64,000 nucleotides of DNA from Sipunculus nudus (Eukaryota; Annelida; Sipuncula; Golfingiida; Sipunculidae), in contig CM049316.1 of the NCBI GenBank assembly GCA_026874595.1, positions 5,470,339-5,534,338 of the forward strand, read 5' to 3'. The stretch's first letter is position 1. The number at the start of each line of letters is the position of its first letter. This document shows, one piece after another, positions 10,153 to 21,324 of the stretch. Both the position numbers and the translations under genes were made by a program. Under the pieces are notes generated by a model that saw only the letters and a program-made list of their open reading frames with translations, did no database searches and had not been told where the DNA came from.

Positions 10153-11982
10153 TTTTAGTAACCTGTGAGCTTATGCGATGGTGCAGCTTTGTCCATCGTG
10201 CGTCGTGTGTCGTCTGTGCGTTAACCAAAAATAGCGGAGCTAGAGTCACCAAATTTTTTGCAAATAAACAGTCATCTGAAAAACTCCATCGCATTTTGTT
10301 TATTATTTTTCTAACCGCATTTTCTGAGTTTTTATAAGGAAAAAGCTTAAAATATTTTAAAATCTTCTCAGAAACTGTCTTGCCAAATTGTCCAATATTT
10401 CACAGAAATGATCCCTGGAACAATCTGTCTCAAGTTTGTTTGAATGGTTCCAGTTCAGAGATTTTTGGCCGAGTTACCGGAGGTTGAAATTAGTCATCTG
10501 TCCAAAAAAGCACACTAAAATTAAAATCTCAGAAAAGGCTAGAGCTATCATCAGAAAATTTTATACCAATGTTTGTCACATATGTCATATCTGAAATTGA
10601 GGTATTTGTGGCGCCAACTACATTGATGTGTTTTTTTACAAGCAAAAATGTAATTTTAGATGCTTCTAGCTTATACACTGTTTTATGATGAAACTGTTAA
10701 GCTAATTGGTTTAAACTTAACAAGAATTATTCTATGTGAGGGTTCTGTCAGTTTTATAAGAATAGATTGGGTAAATACAGCTTTAAAAAAGCAGTGTAGC
10801 CAATTGAAAAAGGCTTTCTGTGTTTGAAAACAGATTTTACAACATGCTGAGTTTCAGCAGCCAATTCAAGAGGTCACTAATTACAACCAGGTGGGGTCCA
10901 GACATCACCATGGCAACTGACCTGGCTCTGTCTGGTGTCTAGACAATGTGTCTAGACGTCCAGACACAGCGTCTAGATGTCTAGACATAATGTCTAGATG
11001 CACAATTCCCAGATTATTGGAACTATATCTTTCAACTGTTTGAAAAATTTGGTTTGTGAATCGGGTTTATCATCAGGTCACATGTGAACTACTGCGCCCT
11101 AATTTTTGGTCGACCTCTGACCTTTCCTCGCTGCCCAGTGTCCATTTGTGCGTCTGTTTCCACACATAAACCCACATATCTCGGGAACCGTTTGACTGAT
11201 CAGGCAAAATATTATGCAAAAATCTACCCCTTGGATAGCTTTATAACATACACTAAAAATGTAGGCGCCACCTGCAACCATTTTTGCACAGTATCCATCT
11301 GTATATCTGCCTTGGGATAAAATCACTTATATCTCGGCAGTGGTTTGACTTATCCACCTGAAATTTTGCAGGATTATACATCCTGGACAGCTTTTTCAAT
11401 TTTATGACAGGTGGCAACACCTACATTCACGTTTACTCTGCAGTCATCTAAGCTCATATCTCAGGAACTGTTTGACCAATTGGGCCAAAATTTTGCATGT
11501 GTATTACTATTAGATCTCACATAGCTCTTAATCAAAGGCAAAACTGGTGGTGCCACCTGCAACCATCTATGCACAGCGTCCATCTGTTCATCTGCCTTGG
11601 GAAAAAATCACTCATATCTCAGCAATGGTTTGACTTATCCACCTGAAATTTTGCAGGTTTATACATCCAGGACAATTTTCTCAATTTTATGACAGGTGGC
11701 GCCACCTACAATTACGTTTACGCTGCAGACATCCGTGCTAATATGCAACACATCTCACTCTATTTTTGTGGATACACATAGTCCCTTGTCGACTACCCAT
11801 ATTCTAGTTTTAAAATGTCCTAGTCTGAAACTTGCAGGTCCGAAACGTCCATTTTGCTTAAATCATAATGACTAAGGTCGATATGCAGGACATAAGAGGA
11901 TCAATATTAAATTTTAAAAATTAACCTCAATTCATTCTCCCAAACTTTGCACAGGTTCGCATTAGGCCTGTAGGCCTTGTTC
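10153..11982 (+). mobile_element. H3 family element, copy C, with an embedded H2 segment
   Basis: The left end is TTTTTAGTAACCTGTGAGC and the right end is ACAGGTTCGCATTAGGCCTG followed by TAGGCCTTGTTC. AACCTGT near the left end and ACAGGTT near the right end are inverted copies, and ATGCGA/TCGCAT lie next to them, so the element has subterminal inverted repeats. The right end can fold as AGGCC-TGTA-GGCCT. The segment 10153-11050 matches copy A. The middle, 11057-11807, is H2 sequence. Both flanks carry a related 75-base stretch (10081-10153 and 12007-12080, with GTTTGAAA, CAGTGAC and CTTCAA(G/A)GTCAA), so the target itself may have been a repeat. The 87-codon frame at 10074-10337 crosses the element edge and is not a gene. 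Confidence 0.8.
11057..11807 (+). mobile_element. H2 (pearl-like) segment inside H3 copy C, 5' truncated
   Basis: It starts inside the H2 consensus at GGTCACATGTGAACT and ends with the H2 3' end: a GTC-CTTGTC-GAC hairpin region, then CCCATATTCTAG at 11796-11807. It contains about two and a half core units with GGCGCCACCTGC (11264), a degenerate form (11402), GGTGGTGCCACC (11546) and GGTGGCGCCACC (11695). The 5' hairpin GTATCCGCC...GGCGGATAC is absent. Open frames of 75-78 codons on both strands come from the core units. Confidence 0.8.
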
Positions 11983-14811
11983 TTTAAATTTGACACACCA
12001 GTTCTTTCTGCCAAAATCTCATTGGAGTTTGAAAAGCAGTGACATTGACCTTCAAAGTCAAATCTGCTGAAATCTAGAATCATTGTTTTGTGATAGTGCA
12101 TATTTCACCCCTAATGTTTTGCACTGCAAAAACAAATTAAGCCATTCTTGTCACATTTTGCTTGACCAAAAAAATTGATGGACAGATAAATTTCTTAGTA
12201 TGTGTCTAAGTGTAATAGGCATCATCTAGACCAGTACACCCAGTAAATAAAGATACAGATCTATATGGCTATAGATGTACAGAAATTTAAGGGTGCAGCA
12301 GCCCAGCTATTCATTAATACCTCTTAAAATGAAATCCTTTGCCTTGTATTTGGAATTACTGGTTTTAAATGGGTGTTCTTGGTATTTGACTGGCTAGAGG
12401 GATTTCATGTGGGATTTCGGCTAAGTCTGTTTGCAGTTTTGAATAGAAATGCTGTTTCAAAAAGAAGAAATACTGTACCTACAGATTAATTCAGTGTTGA
12501 GTACATTATGCATGCCCTACTGCCTGTGTAGTACAAGGTATGTTTTTGCAACTTAAATTTTACAAAGCCATTGATCAACTATGCTTAGGTATCACCAGCA
12601 CTGCAAGAATGTATTCAAAACAGGGGCTTATACTATAGAAATGATAAAAAAAATGTATCAGAAAATGTTATTGATGGCATACTAGGAGAAGATTTTAGCT
12701 TGCAGCTCATGAATCACAGTCATAGGCTTCAAATGAACAAAAACCAAAATTTTATATCAATATGTATCATTACTGTGCCTATTTTGTGTTTCCTTGGGTG
12801 TTAACCTTGTTTTACCAAAATGTTATTGCCACAAAAAATATGAGTAATTATAATTATGTATAAGTTGGAATAGGGAATGCTGGCATATTTCTGGTCAGCA
12901 TGATTCTCAACAACACAAAAGTTAGATTAAGTTTTTTTAACAGTTACTTATATTTTTTTCTCTGACTACTATATAATTGGTACCTAAGATGAGTGTATGT
13001 TTCAGGTGTAAAATGAATGTCACCATGAAAATATACTGTCATTACATTAAGAAAGGAGTCCTCTTTTTTTATTTAAATAATGATTGAACATGAAAACCTG
13101 TAATTGTGTTTTTCTCTTTCTTAAAAAATGAATGTAGGCTTAAGAGAAATGATTATGGTTATATTTATGGCTAAAAATATTCTGAAGGAGACTATAGTTT
13201 TTCCAAATCAATAAAAATTCTCTGACTTTAAAAAATGTGAATGTGGGTTTAATTGAAATTATTGTGGCTATTATTATGACTAAAATATTCTAAAAAAAGG
13301 GGGCTTACCCAGAAAAGTTATTTTTTTCTCCTTTAGAACTGTTAAAATTGTGTACTGCCAGATGTGGAGTCATCAGGCCAGGGATTATAAATGAAAATTA
13401 AGAAACGGTGGCATATTACTGAGAGAGAGCTTCTGTGTATGGTTCAGTTGTGTGATTGAAGATAAAATGCTGTCCTTCCTTCCTCTAAAACAACTGACAA
13501 ACATGCATAATTAAAAAGCTTCATTCAGCCTGGTCTTTGATCAGCCTGGCCTCCTGTCAGCTACATGTTTGATTAATGGCGTTTCCACATTTGAAATCTG
13601 GCAGATTTTTAACACTGCCGACTGTGTTCATCTTTCAGTGTTATTGTGACATCAGTCTACCAGTTGTCTTTCTCTCTCTGCCTGTGCTTTACACCTTCAC
13701 GGATTATTTAATTAATACAAGTTCTAATTGATTGTTTAAACAAGTTAAGTCGTGGTGCAATGACTGCACAGATAATTGATATTTCTAATGGTCGGGCCAA
13801 CCTTTATGAAAAAGATGAAATTTATTTAAGAACTCAGTTCTTATGATCTTGTGTAAGCATTGTTTCAAATTTTCTTGAATATTATAGAAATCATTAGTGT
13901 TGGGTCACTTGATATATATGTACATATTCTGAAATTTTATAAACTAAATAATGGTAGTTAATGGTTCCTAAATACCTTGGGACAAAGAAATAGCCTCATC
14001 TGGCAATGGTGAAGAAACAAAAATCTATCATGGCTGTCCAGAGTAACTCCAAAATATAATGAGTTGCTCCTTGGGTGTTACACTTTTCCATTCCCCAATA
14101 AGTTTAATTAAATCTGTTTTGTAACTTTTAGAGAAAAGTTGAAAATAGATAAACTAATCAACAGCAGTGAAGACACAAAAATTCCTGACCGAGGTAAAAA
14201 AAAGATCATGACTAGCTCCTAAACAGTAGCAGCAAGGCCATCTTATCACAGGACATGTTGACATCAGTTATTGAATTATTCATAGTATAGTATTTCTGGT
14301 TGAGGTTGATATTTCTTACGGCAAGATCATCCCTTGATTGTGGTATCAAAAAAGGTGTCTCAGATATATCCTAGTACCCAGATGTATACTTGCTGCAGAA
14401 GAGAGAGAGCTGATGCATGGAGAGAGAGAAAGAGGAAGAAAAGCATAGAGAGAGAATATATTTGATTATCTTAATAGCTTTGCATGCAGCAAAAAAAAAA
14501 ACCTAAAAAATACATAAAATGAATGAAATTGGTTGTAACAGCAGGAACAAGCCATTCCCTACCTGCATATAATGCATACCTTGACACTTAACAAAAGAGC
14601 ACCAGAAATATATTATTACATGTATAGTGGTATGTAACATATCATTGTACAACTGATGTTCTTAGGTTGGTAACTTATTCGTACTGAGTTCTCCCTCTTT
14701 GGATTTTTTTTTTTTTCATAACTGTAGTAAACATAAGATTGATGATAAAGGCCTTTGCAGTTACTCATAGAACCACTCAATCATTAATTAATGTTAATTT
14801 TTCTCCTTCAG
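11983..14811. other. Single-copy-looking DNA with a small tandem duplication
   Basis: Mostly unremarkable AT-rich sequence. A segment of about 60 bp is duplicated with divergence at 13124-13183 and 13229-13290 (AAAATATTCT end phrase). At 13540-13800 the sequence is less AT-rich, contains homeodomain-type TAATTAAT, and resembles conserved non-coding DNA in composition only. GA-rich runs occur at 14400-14455. No open frame is supported. Confidence 0.4.
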
Positions 14812-14934
14812 GACAAACATAAATACCAAGAGGGTTGCAGTGTGGTCTACATCAACCATTTGTATGCGTAAGGTCAATCAATAAAAAAGTCAACAGAACA
14901 TTGGAAATTTCAAAACATTTGACATTTGGATCAG
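14812..14934 (+). other. Candidate spliced exon (UTR, terminal coding or lncRNA)
   Basis: The segment is preceded by a pyrimidine-rich acceptor (TTTTTCTCCTTCAG) and followed by a perfect donor (CAG/GTAAGT). Inside, one frame is open for 19 codons from the acceptor and then stops (TAA at 14869); another is open for 23 codons before its stop; the third stops at once. So it is not an internal coding exon. It could be a 5' or 3' UTR exon, the last coding exon followed by a UTR intron, or part of a non-coding RNA. Chance pairs of splice-like sites are expected in 64 kb, which limits confidence. Confidence 0.3.
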
Positions 14935-14940
14935 GTAAGT

Positions 14941-15939
14941 TTTTACAGTAATTATCTTTCGAATAAAAATTGTAATAATTAGGGGCACAATCTTATTCCA
15001 TTCCATGGAAGATTTTTTACCCACCAGTGATGTCAGCATTTTTATCATTTGATCATTTTAATATAACAGAGTCAAAACCTCCATTCTGTGATTTACATTT
15101 TATTTAAATTCACCGATGGTCAAAGACTGCCTAGGTCAAGAATAACTGTTACTGTTACTTGGCATTCAAACAATTGGTAAATGATGCAAATATAAAAAAA
15201 AAAAACATGACAGGGTACAACATTAAGAGAAGTTTTTCTCCACACAAGGGAGCTGTAAACCATTCTTGCATAGTTTGTGTGTAGTTCTCACCAGGTATTT
15301 GCAAATTTTGTGTATAGCGTTGCCGAACTCTGGCCATTCTACATAAATGGAGAACAAGCAACTTAAAAAAGAAAACACAAATGTCGCACAAATTTTGAGC
15401 AACATTTGTGAGGAAATTGCCCGACACATGCAAAACGACACATGCAAAGTTTTTGCACTAGAGGTCAGTGACACGAGATGGACCAGCAAGCTCTCACACC
15501 TGTCCTAAACTTGGATGAAGAAGAAGCTTTTGATATTGAAGAGGAAGCAAATGATGAAAGTGGTGCAACACTTATGCAACATTCGTTCATATGTGGCATG
15601 GTTATCTTGTGACCAGTGTGAAGTGCTCGCGTTTGCTTCACTGCCAGAGTCACCTGTTCTCAAGATGTAAGTGATCAGGTGGTGAATCAGTAGAGAAATG
15701 ACCAACTTTGCTGCTTCCGCAAGACATGCGTGAGACATTCTCCACACTGTTAGAATCTGTTTACAGTTTCATGTAGATTTTGCTAACATCTTCGACGTCT
15801 TGAACAGGTCAGGGGCATATGATGAAGGTTTTTAGACATTTTCCAGTGTAAATCACAAGCAAATCACGACCCAGGCTGCTGGAAACATTACCAAGAAATT
15901 TCAACCTTATTAACGCCATACTAAAATATACTCCTGCGA
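14941..15939. other. Region of mixed composition with overlapping short frames, unassigned
   Basis: From about 15200 to 15900 the base composition is more balanced than the surroundings and CpG is less depleted. On the plus strand a 44-codon frame from 15480 to 15614 has an acidic run (LDEEEAF, EEEANDE). On the minus strand frames of 62-92 codons overlap at 15155-15747. None has a domain I recognise. The pattern fits a decayed transposon gene or an exon-free conserved region equally well. Confidence 0.3.
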
Positions 15940-15965
15940 ATAATTGATGATCGATCATCAATTAT
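15940..15965. promoter_or_regulatory. Perfect 26-bp palindrome
   Basis: The 13 bases ATAATTGATGATC are followed at once by their exact reverse complement, centred on 15952/15953. The core holds TGATCGATCA and two ATTGAT/ATCAAT hexamers, which resemble homeodomain/ONECUT-type sites. A binding site for a dimer or the remnant of a cruciform-forming element are possible; neither is shown. Confidence 0.8.
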
Positions 15966-16929
15966 CCAAAACTCCTTTGCATGTTTGGTGTACTTTTGGA
16001 GCTTAAAATATGATTGTTGGTATTTGCCATTTTTTAGACATTCCCATCCTTCATGAATCATTCTTGTGCCCCATGAAAACCCTGCTTAAAGCAGAATGTT
16101 CTATCCTGCCAGCCCTTGTGTAGTCATAACAGTTGAAGGTCCAGAAGACCACTTCAGCTACTATTAGTTTCAACTTGTTTGATGAAGGTTTGTACACTCA
16201 GAGCCCTGGTGTCCAGTTGACCAAGTGCCATGGTTAAATGTATATACAGTTATTGGAGCTAGCAAAAGTTGGACCTTTGGACTTTGTTGGACACATGTCT
16301 GGACACATGTCTGTTCCCTTAGAGCTTCCAAGATCAAGCATAGTCTGTCAGCTCTTTGCTACCCTCGTGGACCAGGAGACACATAGGAAAGTCTACTAGT
16401 GATACATCCATGGTGTTCCTATACCCTGGCTCATTGTGGAAGGGTCAAACACCTGAATGGTTGCCAAAATATAACCTAGAAACTCCCAAGACATTGTTCT
16501 TAAATAAACCTTGAAATCAAAATAGTACTTGTCTTGCTTTGATTGAGACCATAGGATATGAATGGTGCTGTTTCCAGAGTTATAAACACATATTGACAGG
16601 TTTATATCTGACACAGTTTTTTAATTGCAGATACATCAGCAAATTGAAAAATAAATTTTATGTCAGTCAGGTCTGGCTTCATCATATTTAAGCCATCACT
16701 TGTGGATTTAACTTTAATTCTTTATAGCACTTTTTGTCAATGACTTTACATGGATCTCATACAACCTTGGTACATGTACTTCTGTGTGAGACAGTTTTTG
16801 AAAATATTCCCCTCATCATAAGGTGAATATAAGCTCATTATTTCATTTATGTGGAACTGCAGGTTCAAAATGAGCAAGGACAGCTGTATATATATAACTG
16901 TCTATGTAAAGGTAAAGGCGGGGGTTTAT
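15966..16929. other. Single-copy-looking DNA
   Basis: No recognisable gene or repeat. A GGACACATGTCT phrase is duplicated in tandem at 16288-16311. Confidence 0.4.
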
Positions 16930-17175
16930 AGGCTGATATCACCGACGATGTCAGTCTCATCCCACTTTACACTTTGCCTTCCTGGTCTTTCAGGCCTGTT
17001 CATTCTTGTAGCTTTTCTCAGCTCCCTTGGGAGCATACAACCCAAGCTGCCATATCAGGCGCCAGAAGGTTATTCGTTCTACATTTGCCTTCCTCCCATG
17101 ACCAGTACCCATTCACTCTTGGTTTGAGAGAGCGAAACCTTGTGGTAAAGACTTTGCCTAGGAGTCTTAGCGCAT

Positions 17176-17178
<3 letters not shown>
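16930..17178 (-). mobile_element. SINE fragment, tRNA head missing
   Basis: On the plus strand the stretch has the order GGGAGCATACAACCCAAGCT, GGCGCCAGA, TATTCGTTCTAC, CCATGACCAGTACCCATT, then TTTGCCTAGGAGTCTTAGCG. The last part matches TTGCTTAAGGCTCTTAGCG at 44162-44180, next to a tRNA-like SINE head, so this looks like the body of the same SINE in minus orientation. The tRNA-like head that should follow is replaced by an (AT)n run. Frames of 92 and 134 codons across here run partly through microsatellite and are not genes. Confidence 0.5.
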
Positions 17179-17179
<1 letters not shown>

Positions 17180-17218
<39 letters not shown>

Positions 17219-17241
17219 TATATATACTTACAGAACTAATC

Positions 17242-17273
<32 letters not shown>

Positions 17274-17304
17274 AAGAGAGAGAGAGAGAGAGCGAGAGAG
17301 AGAA
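17180..17304. repeat. (AT)n and (GA)n compound microsatellite
   Basis: Two (TA)n runs (17180-17214 and 17241-17272) are followed directly by (GA)n at 17273-17303, with one C interruption. Confidence 0.95.
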
Positions 17305-17399
17305 ATAGTGCAAACTCACTCAATCAGTTCTTGTTTGAGTACACAATTAAGCATTGGCTTTTAAGGCCTGAAATGTGAACAAGAAAACTTATAAAACAC

Positions 17400-17850
17400 A
17401 CACCACTCCAAACAACCCTCGATCCACAATCCAGCATTTACCGGGAGTTGAACAAACAGAAACAGTTGATTTGACATGATTCATTGATGACTGGCATGCA
17501 TCGCGGTGAGAGACACCATTAGACAGATGATATATGGCATACCCTCAGCCGTAATGGTTGGGTCAAAGTGAATTAGGCACTTTCCTGGGCCATCTAATAT
17601 GCCATTATGCAAAATGAAATGTTGCCACTGCTTATAAATTATATTGTTTTGCATATGATAATGATCATAGTGTGCCCACCTGAAATTTGTCTCCCTCGGT
17701 GGCAGGATATTGAAGATCAGAAATGCTACAAATATCGTTTCATCTGGGTTAATAAATGGCTCTGCAGGTTGTGAGGTAACTTTTGGCACTAGTGTTACAA
17801 CGCTTGGGGTGATTTCATTAAACTGCCTGTCCTGCACTTTATAAGCAGCT
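17400..17850. other. Balanced-composition segment, possible conserved non-coding DNA; minus-strand frame of 118 codons
   Basis: A minus-strand frame is open from 17837 to 17481 (118 codons). Its protein has no repeat, signal peptide or domain that I recognise; the N-terminal half is rich in P, T and V. Codons look more protein-like than most frames in the window and the DNA is less AT-rich, but no splice sites or second exon support a gene. ATGCAAA/TTTGCAT octamer-like motifs at 17589-17597 and 17648-17654 would suit a regulatory element. Confidence 0.25.
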
Positions 17851-18186
17851 GATTTTGTTAACTTGAATTGATTTTAGTTCCAGAATATCACTTAATTGGT
17901 TAGAAAGTCATATAATTGGAACAGGATGACTTATGGTGCCATGTGGGCAGTAGGTATATATTGATTGTTGTGCTATGGTTAGATTAAACTTCATTGAAAA
18001 AAATAAATATAATTACAATCTAATACTTGCCTTCATTTTCTTAAAGAGTTGCTGTTATGACAGGAGTATTTCTTTCCTAAAATTGATTCATGTTTTAATT
18101 AATTAATCTGCTCTTTCATGAGTTGGTTTTATTTCTTTGAACAGATTAGGGTACTGATGAGTAAATAAAAGTTTAATAAAAATTCA
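17851..18186. other. AT-rich DNA, nothing seen
   Basis: AT-rich sequence leading into the 49-bp minisatellite. TTAATTAATTAA-like runs at about 18098-18108. Confidence 0.4.
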
Positions 18187-18785
18187 CCTTTTTAGTTATG
18201 TGAGATAATGTTCTCTATAAAAATGAGACCCTCACAAATATGAGGTATGTGAGATAATTTTCTCTATAAGAATGAGATCCTCACAAATATGAGGTATGTG
18301 AGATAATATTCTCTATAAAAATGAGACCCTCACAAATATGAAGTATGTGAGATAATGTTCTCTATAAAAATGAGACCCTCACAAATATGACGTATGTGAG
18401 ATAATGTTCTCCAAAAAATGAGACCCTCACAAATATGACGTATGTGAGATAATGTTCTCTAAAAAAATGAGACCCTCACAGATATGTGGTATGTGAGGTA
18501 ATGTTCTCTATAAAAATGAAACCCTCACAAATATAAGGTATGTGAGATAGTGTTTTCTAAAAAATGAGACCTTCACAAATATGAGGTATGTTAGATAATG
18601 TTCTCTATAAAAATGAGACCCTCACAAATATGAGGTATGTGAGATAATGTTTTCTAAAAAATTAAACCCTCACAAATATGAGGTATGTTAGATAATGTTC
18701 TCTATAAAAATGAGATCCTCACAAATATGAGGTATGTGAGATAATGTTCTCTATAAAAATGAGACCCTCACAAATATGAGGTAAA
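18187..18785. repeat. Minisatellite, 49-bp unit, about 12 copies
   Basis: The unit, starting from TATGTGAGATAATGTTCTCT, recurs with phase 18201, 18250, 18299, 18348, 18397, 18445 and so on to 18737. A few units lack one base or carry point changes (for example TTTTCTAAAAAAT variants). Each unit contains GTGAG and CTCAC alternately, about 25 bp apart, so either strand can fold into a series of hairpins. Confidence 0.95.
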
Positions 18786-21324
18786 CCACTGTGTTAATCC
18801 CAGTATCATTGTCCATCTGATCTCTCATGTTAACTTGAGCTCCATTTAGTTACAGAACCAAAAGCAGCTTACAAGAGAGAAGAAATTTGTAATTTAAATG
18901 TAAAGAATATTTCCTTAATAACCGTTTATCTTATGATTATACCTGTCATGGCATGCTTTGATAATGCAGTCATTGGCCATCCATGTTTTCAATTTATGTC
19001 CCAGACACCATGCAAGTCCAATTTTCAATACAACAGATGTTGCATTGTGATGTCATAATATTTCATAGGGACCATTGTAATGTCATAATATCTCATAGCA
19101 ACATTGTCACTATGATAATGGTTGTAGGGTAACAAAAGCTTTTTCATAATGCAAAAGAGTTAGAATATTTTTAAAAAAGAATTGGATGCATTTTTCTGGT
19201 TCCAACATATAGAACACAACAGTTTTGGAACACAGCATATTTGCCTTCATAAAGTTCATTCAGGCATCACATAAATATCACTAACAGAATGAATTAACTG
19301 TTTTATATTCTCACTGCCATGTTGGCCAGTTATTTCACAGAATTTGTATTTTTGCATTAAATTGATAGCTAACAACCAGATGTATGCAGTTGCCAAGCCA
19401 TCACTATAAGCCGCGACTTTCTATTGGAGCCAGAAACTACGCACAATCAGTTACACTGATTACAAATGCAGAATTGTTCTGTCTGGGATAACTAGAGTGA
19501 GTCTCCATTGAGTGTGTTACTCTGCCAAGGTATTATCCTGCTAACTCTTCATCTTGGCCTCCACCAATATAAGGCTTCAAAATCTTATTTCAGGTCTTCC
19601 TTTACTATATCCCACTTCCATGATAATTGGTTTCAGTGGTGCCTGTGTAAAGTACTAACAGACAAACAAAAACCAAACCAACAGAAAGGGTGGAGACATA
19701 ACCTCTTTGGTAGATGTGATAACCTTACTTGCTGTAATGTTGTGAGTAAGGACTGTCTTAAATGATTCCATTTCATTTCTCATTTGAAGGAAAATATTTT
19801 ATTTATTGATTAATTTGCAAAAGAGAGTGTTGTGGTATTTATCTTTTAGTTATTGTGTATGTAAAAAAATCAGGGTATCTTTATTTCAAAATGGTATGAA
19901 GAAAGCATAATTATTATATTTAAGATGGTCATGATGAATAAATAATTTTTCATTAATCTTAAATATTCATAAAATTTCAGTATTCACACTTGATATATTT
20001 TCCAGTAGTGACTATCAGTAGTACTGTGTGTCCAACAAGTATTCCAGATTCCTATTTTTTTTTTTTATTTTACTTCAAATTATTTGTCATGTGCTCTTGC
20101 ACAATTATTCTGGTATGCTTATGGTTTTACTGTTGTAAAATAATATTCACAAAGGTTTATTTTGAACAGGTTTCTTTTGTCATATAGAGCAGTTCCTTAA
20201 TGTCGCTTTCTTAAAATTAGTCAAAAAGAATAAATCAGTGGGTCAGCAGGTATTAAAAAAAATAACTCCAGCATATTAGATAAAATATGGTTTCCTGCAG
20301 ATAAACCATGGTTTCAAAGGGATAAAAAATATATGAAAAAGTGGTTCTACTTCATCTGGTTATTAGAACATGACAAGTTAGAACAAAAACAACTCCGACC
20401 TGCACAAGTTGTTTCAAGTTCTATGTATATTAATATATCAGGAGAGAATTACTGTCATTTGACACAAATAAACTGTTATGGCTGTCATTGAAGGATCACA
20501 AGCCACTGATATCTCCCCATTTGTGGAGAGGGGGCTTTCTTCGTTAATGGCTGGAGGGTTATAGTATGTAGCCTTGCTGCTTCATCATAAGGTTTGCATT
20601 CAGTGTAATATACAGGTGATATCAATTATTCACTTGTATATAGTAATTTAGCCCTTCTCCAGGCCTTATTGAATCCATATTTAGTCACCTCGCAGGGACA
20701 TCCCTTCTGTAGATCACCCTGGAGGAAATGTCAGAGAAAAATGTTGTGCTTTATAAAAAAACACCAACAAAGAAAATACAGGACCTGTACATCATGGGAT
20801 AGATGTTGGTCATGTGACATTTGAAGATCACATACGGCAGCTATGTGATCGTAACCACAAATAAATTACTTGTGCTGTATATCATCACAGAGACAGGTGT
20901 CATGTGACTTTGGAAGATTAGAAATGACAGAATTTGTTTAGTAAGAAGAACAGTAAATTTTACCAGTGCTGCATAGTAACTGATGATTAAAAATCATGGA
21001 TGGGCAGTAATTTTGATATTGAATTTGCATTTTAACAACGTAGGTGTAATTAAATTCATCATCCCATGTGGTTGAAGACTCAATCCTAATTGTAGTCAGG
21101 AAAGTAAAAAAAAAATGTCCAAATTGTTTTGTCTTGTGTCAGTCCTTCAGAAGCAGCTAACTTAAGAATAGCAGATGAAAGGTAAATTTCATCAGAAGTT
21201 GGGCACTAGTATAGCACCATTAGTGGCTCCATCTGGTGGCTTTCAACCTGTAACATACCTTCAGCTCAGATTGGCAGTGGTAAGGACAAGTGGTGTGCAA
21301 ATTGAGGTATCATTGATTGGTTGC
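18786..21324. other. Single-copy-looking DNA
   Basis: No gene recognised. A phrase TGTCATAATAT-TCATAG is duplicated at 19050-19066 and 19081-19097. The segment 20640-20720 is less AT-rich. Frames of 65-85 codons at 19508-19765 and 19990-20187 lack any recognisable feature. Confidence 0.4.

Noticed and set aside
16974-17378. 134-codon plus-strand frame
   Set aside because: It runs through a SINE fragment and then (TA)n/(GA)n microsatellite, which gives the alternating I/Y and E/R residues.
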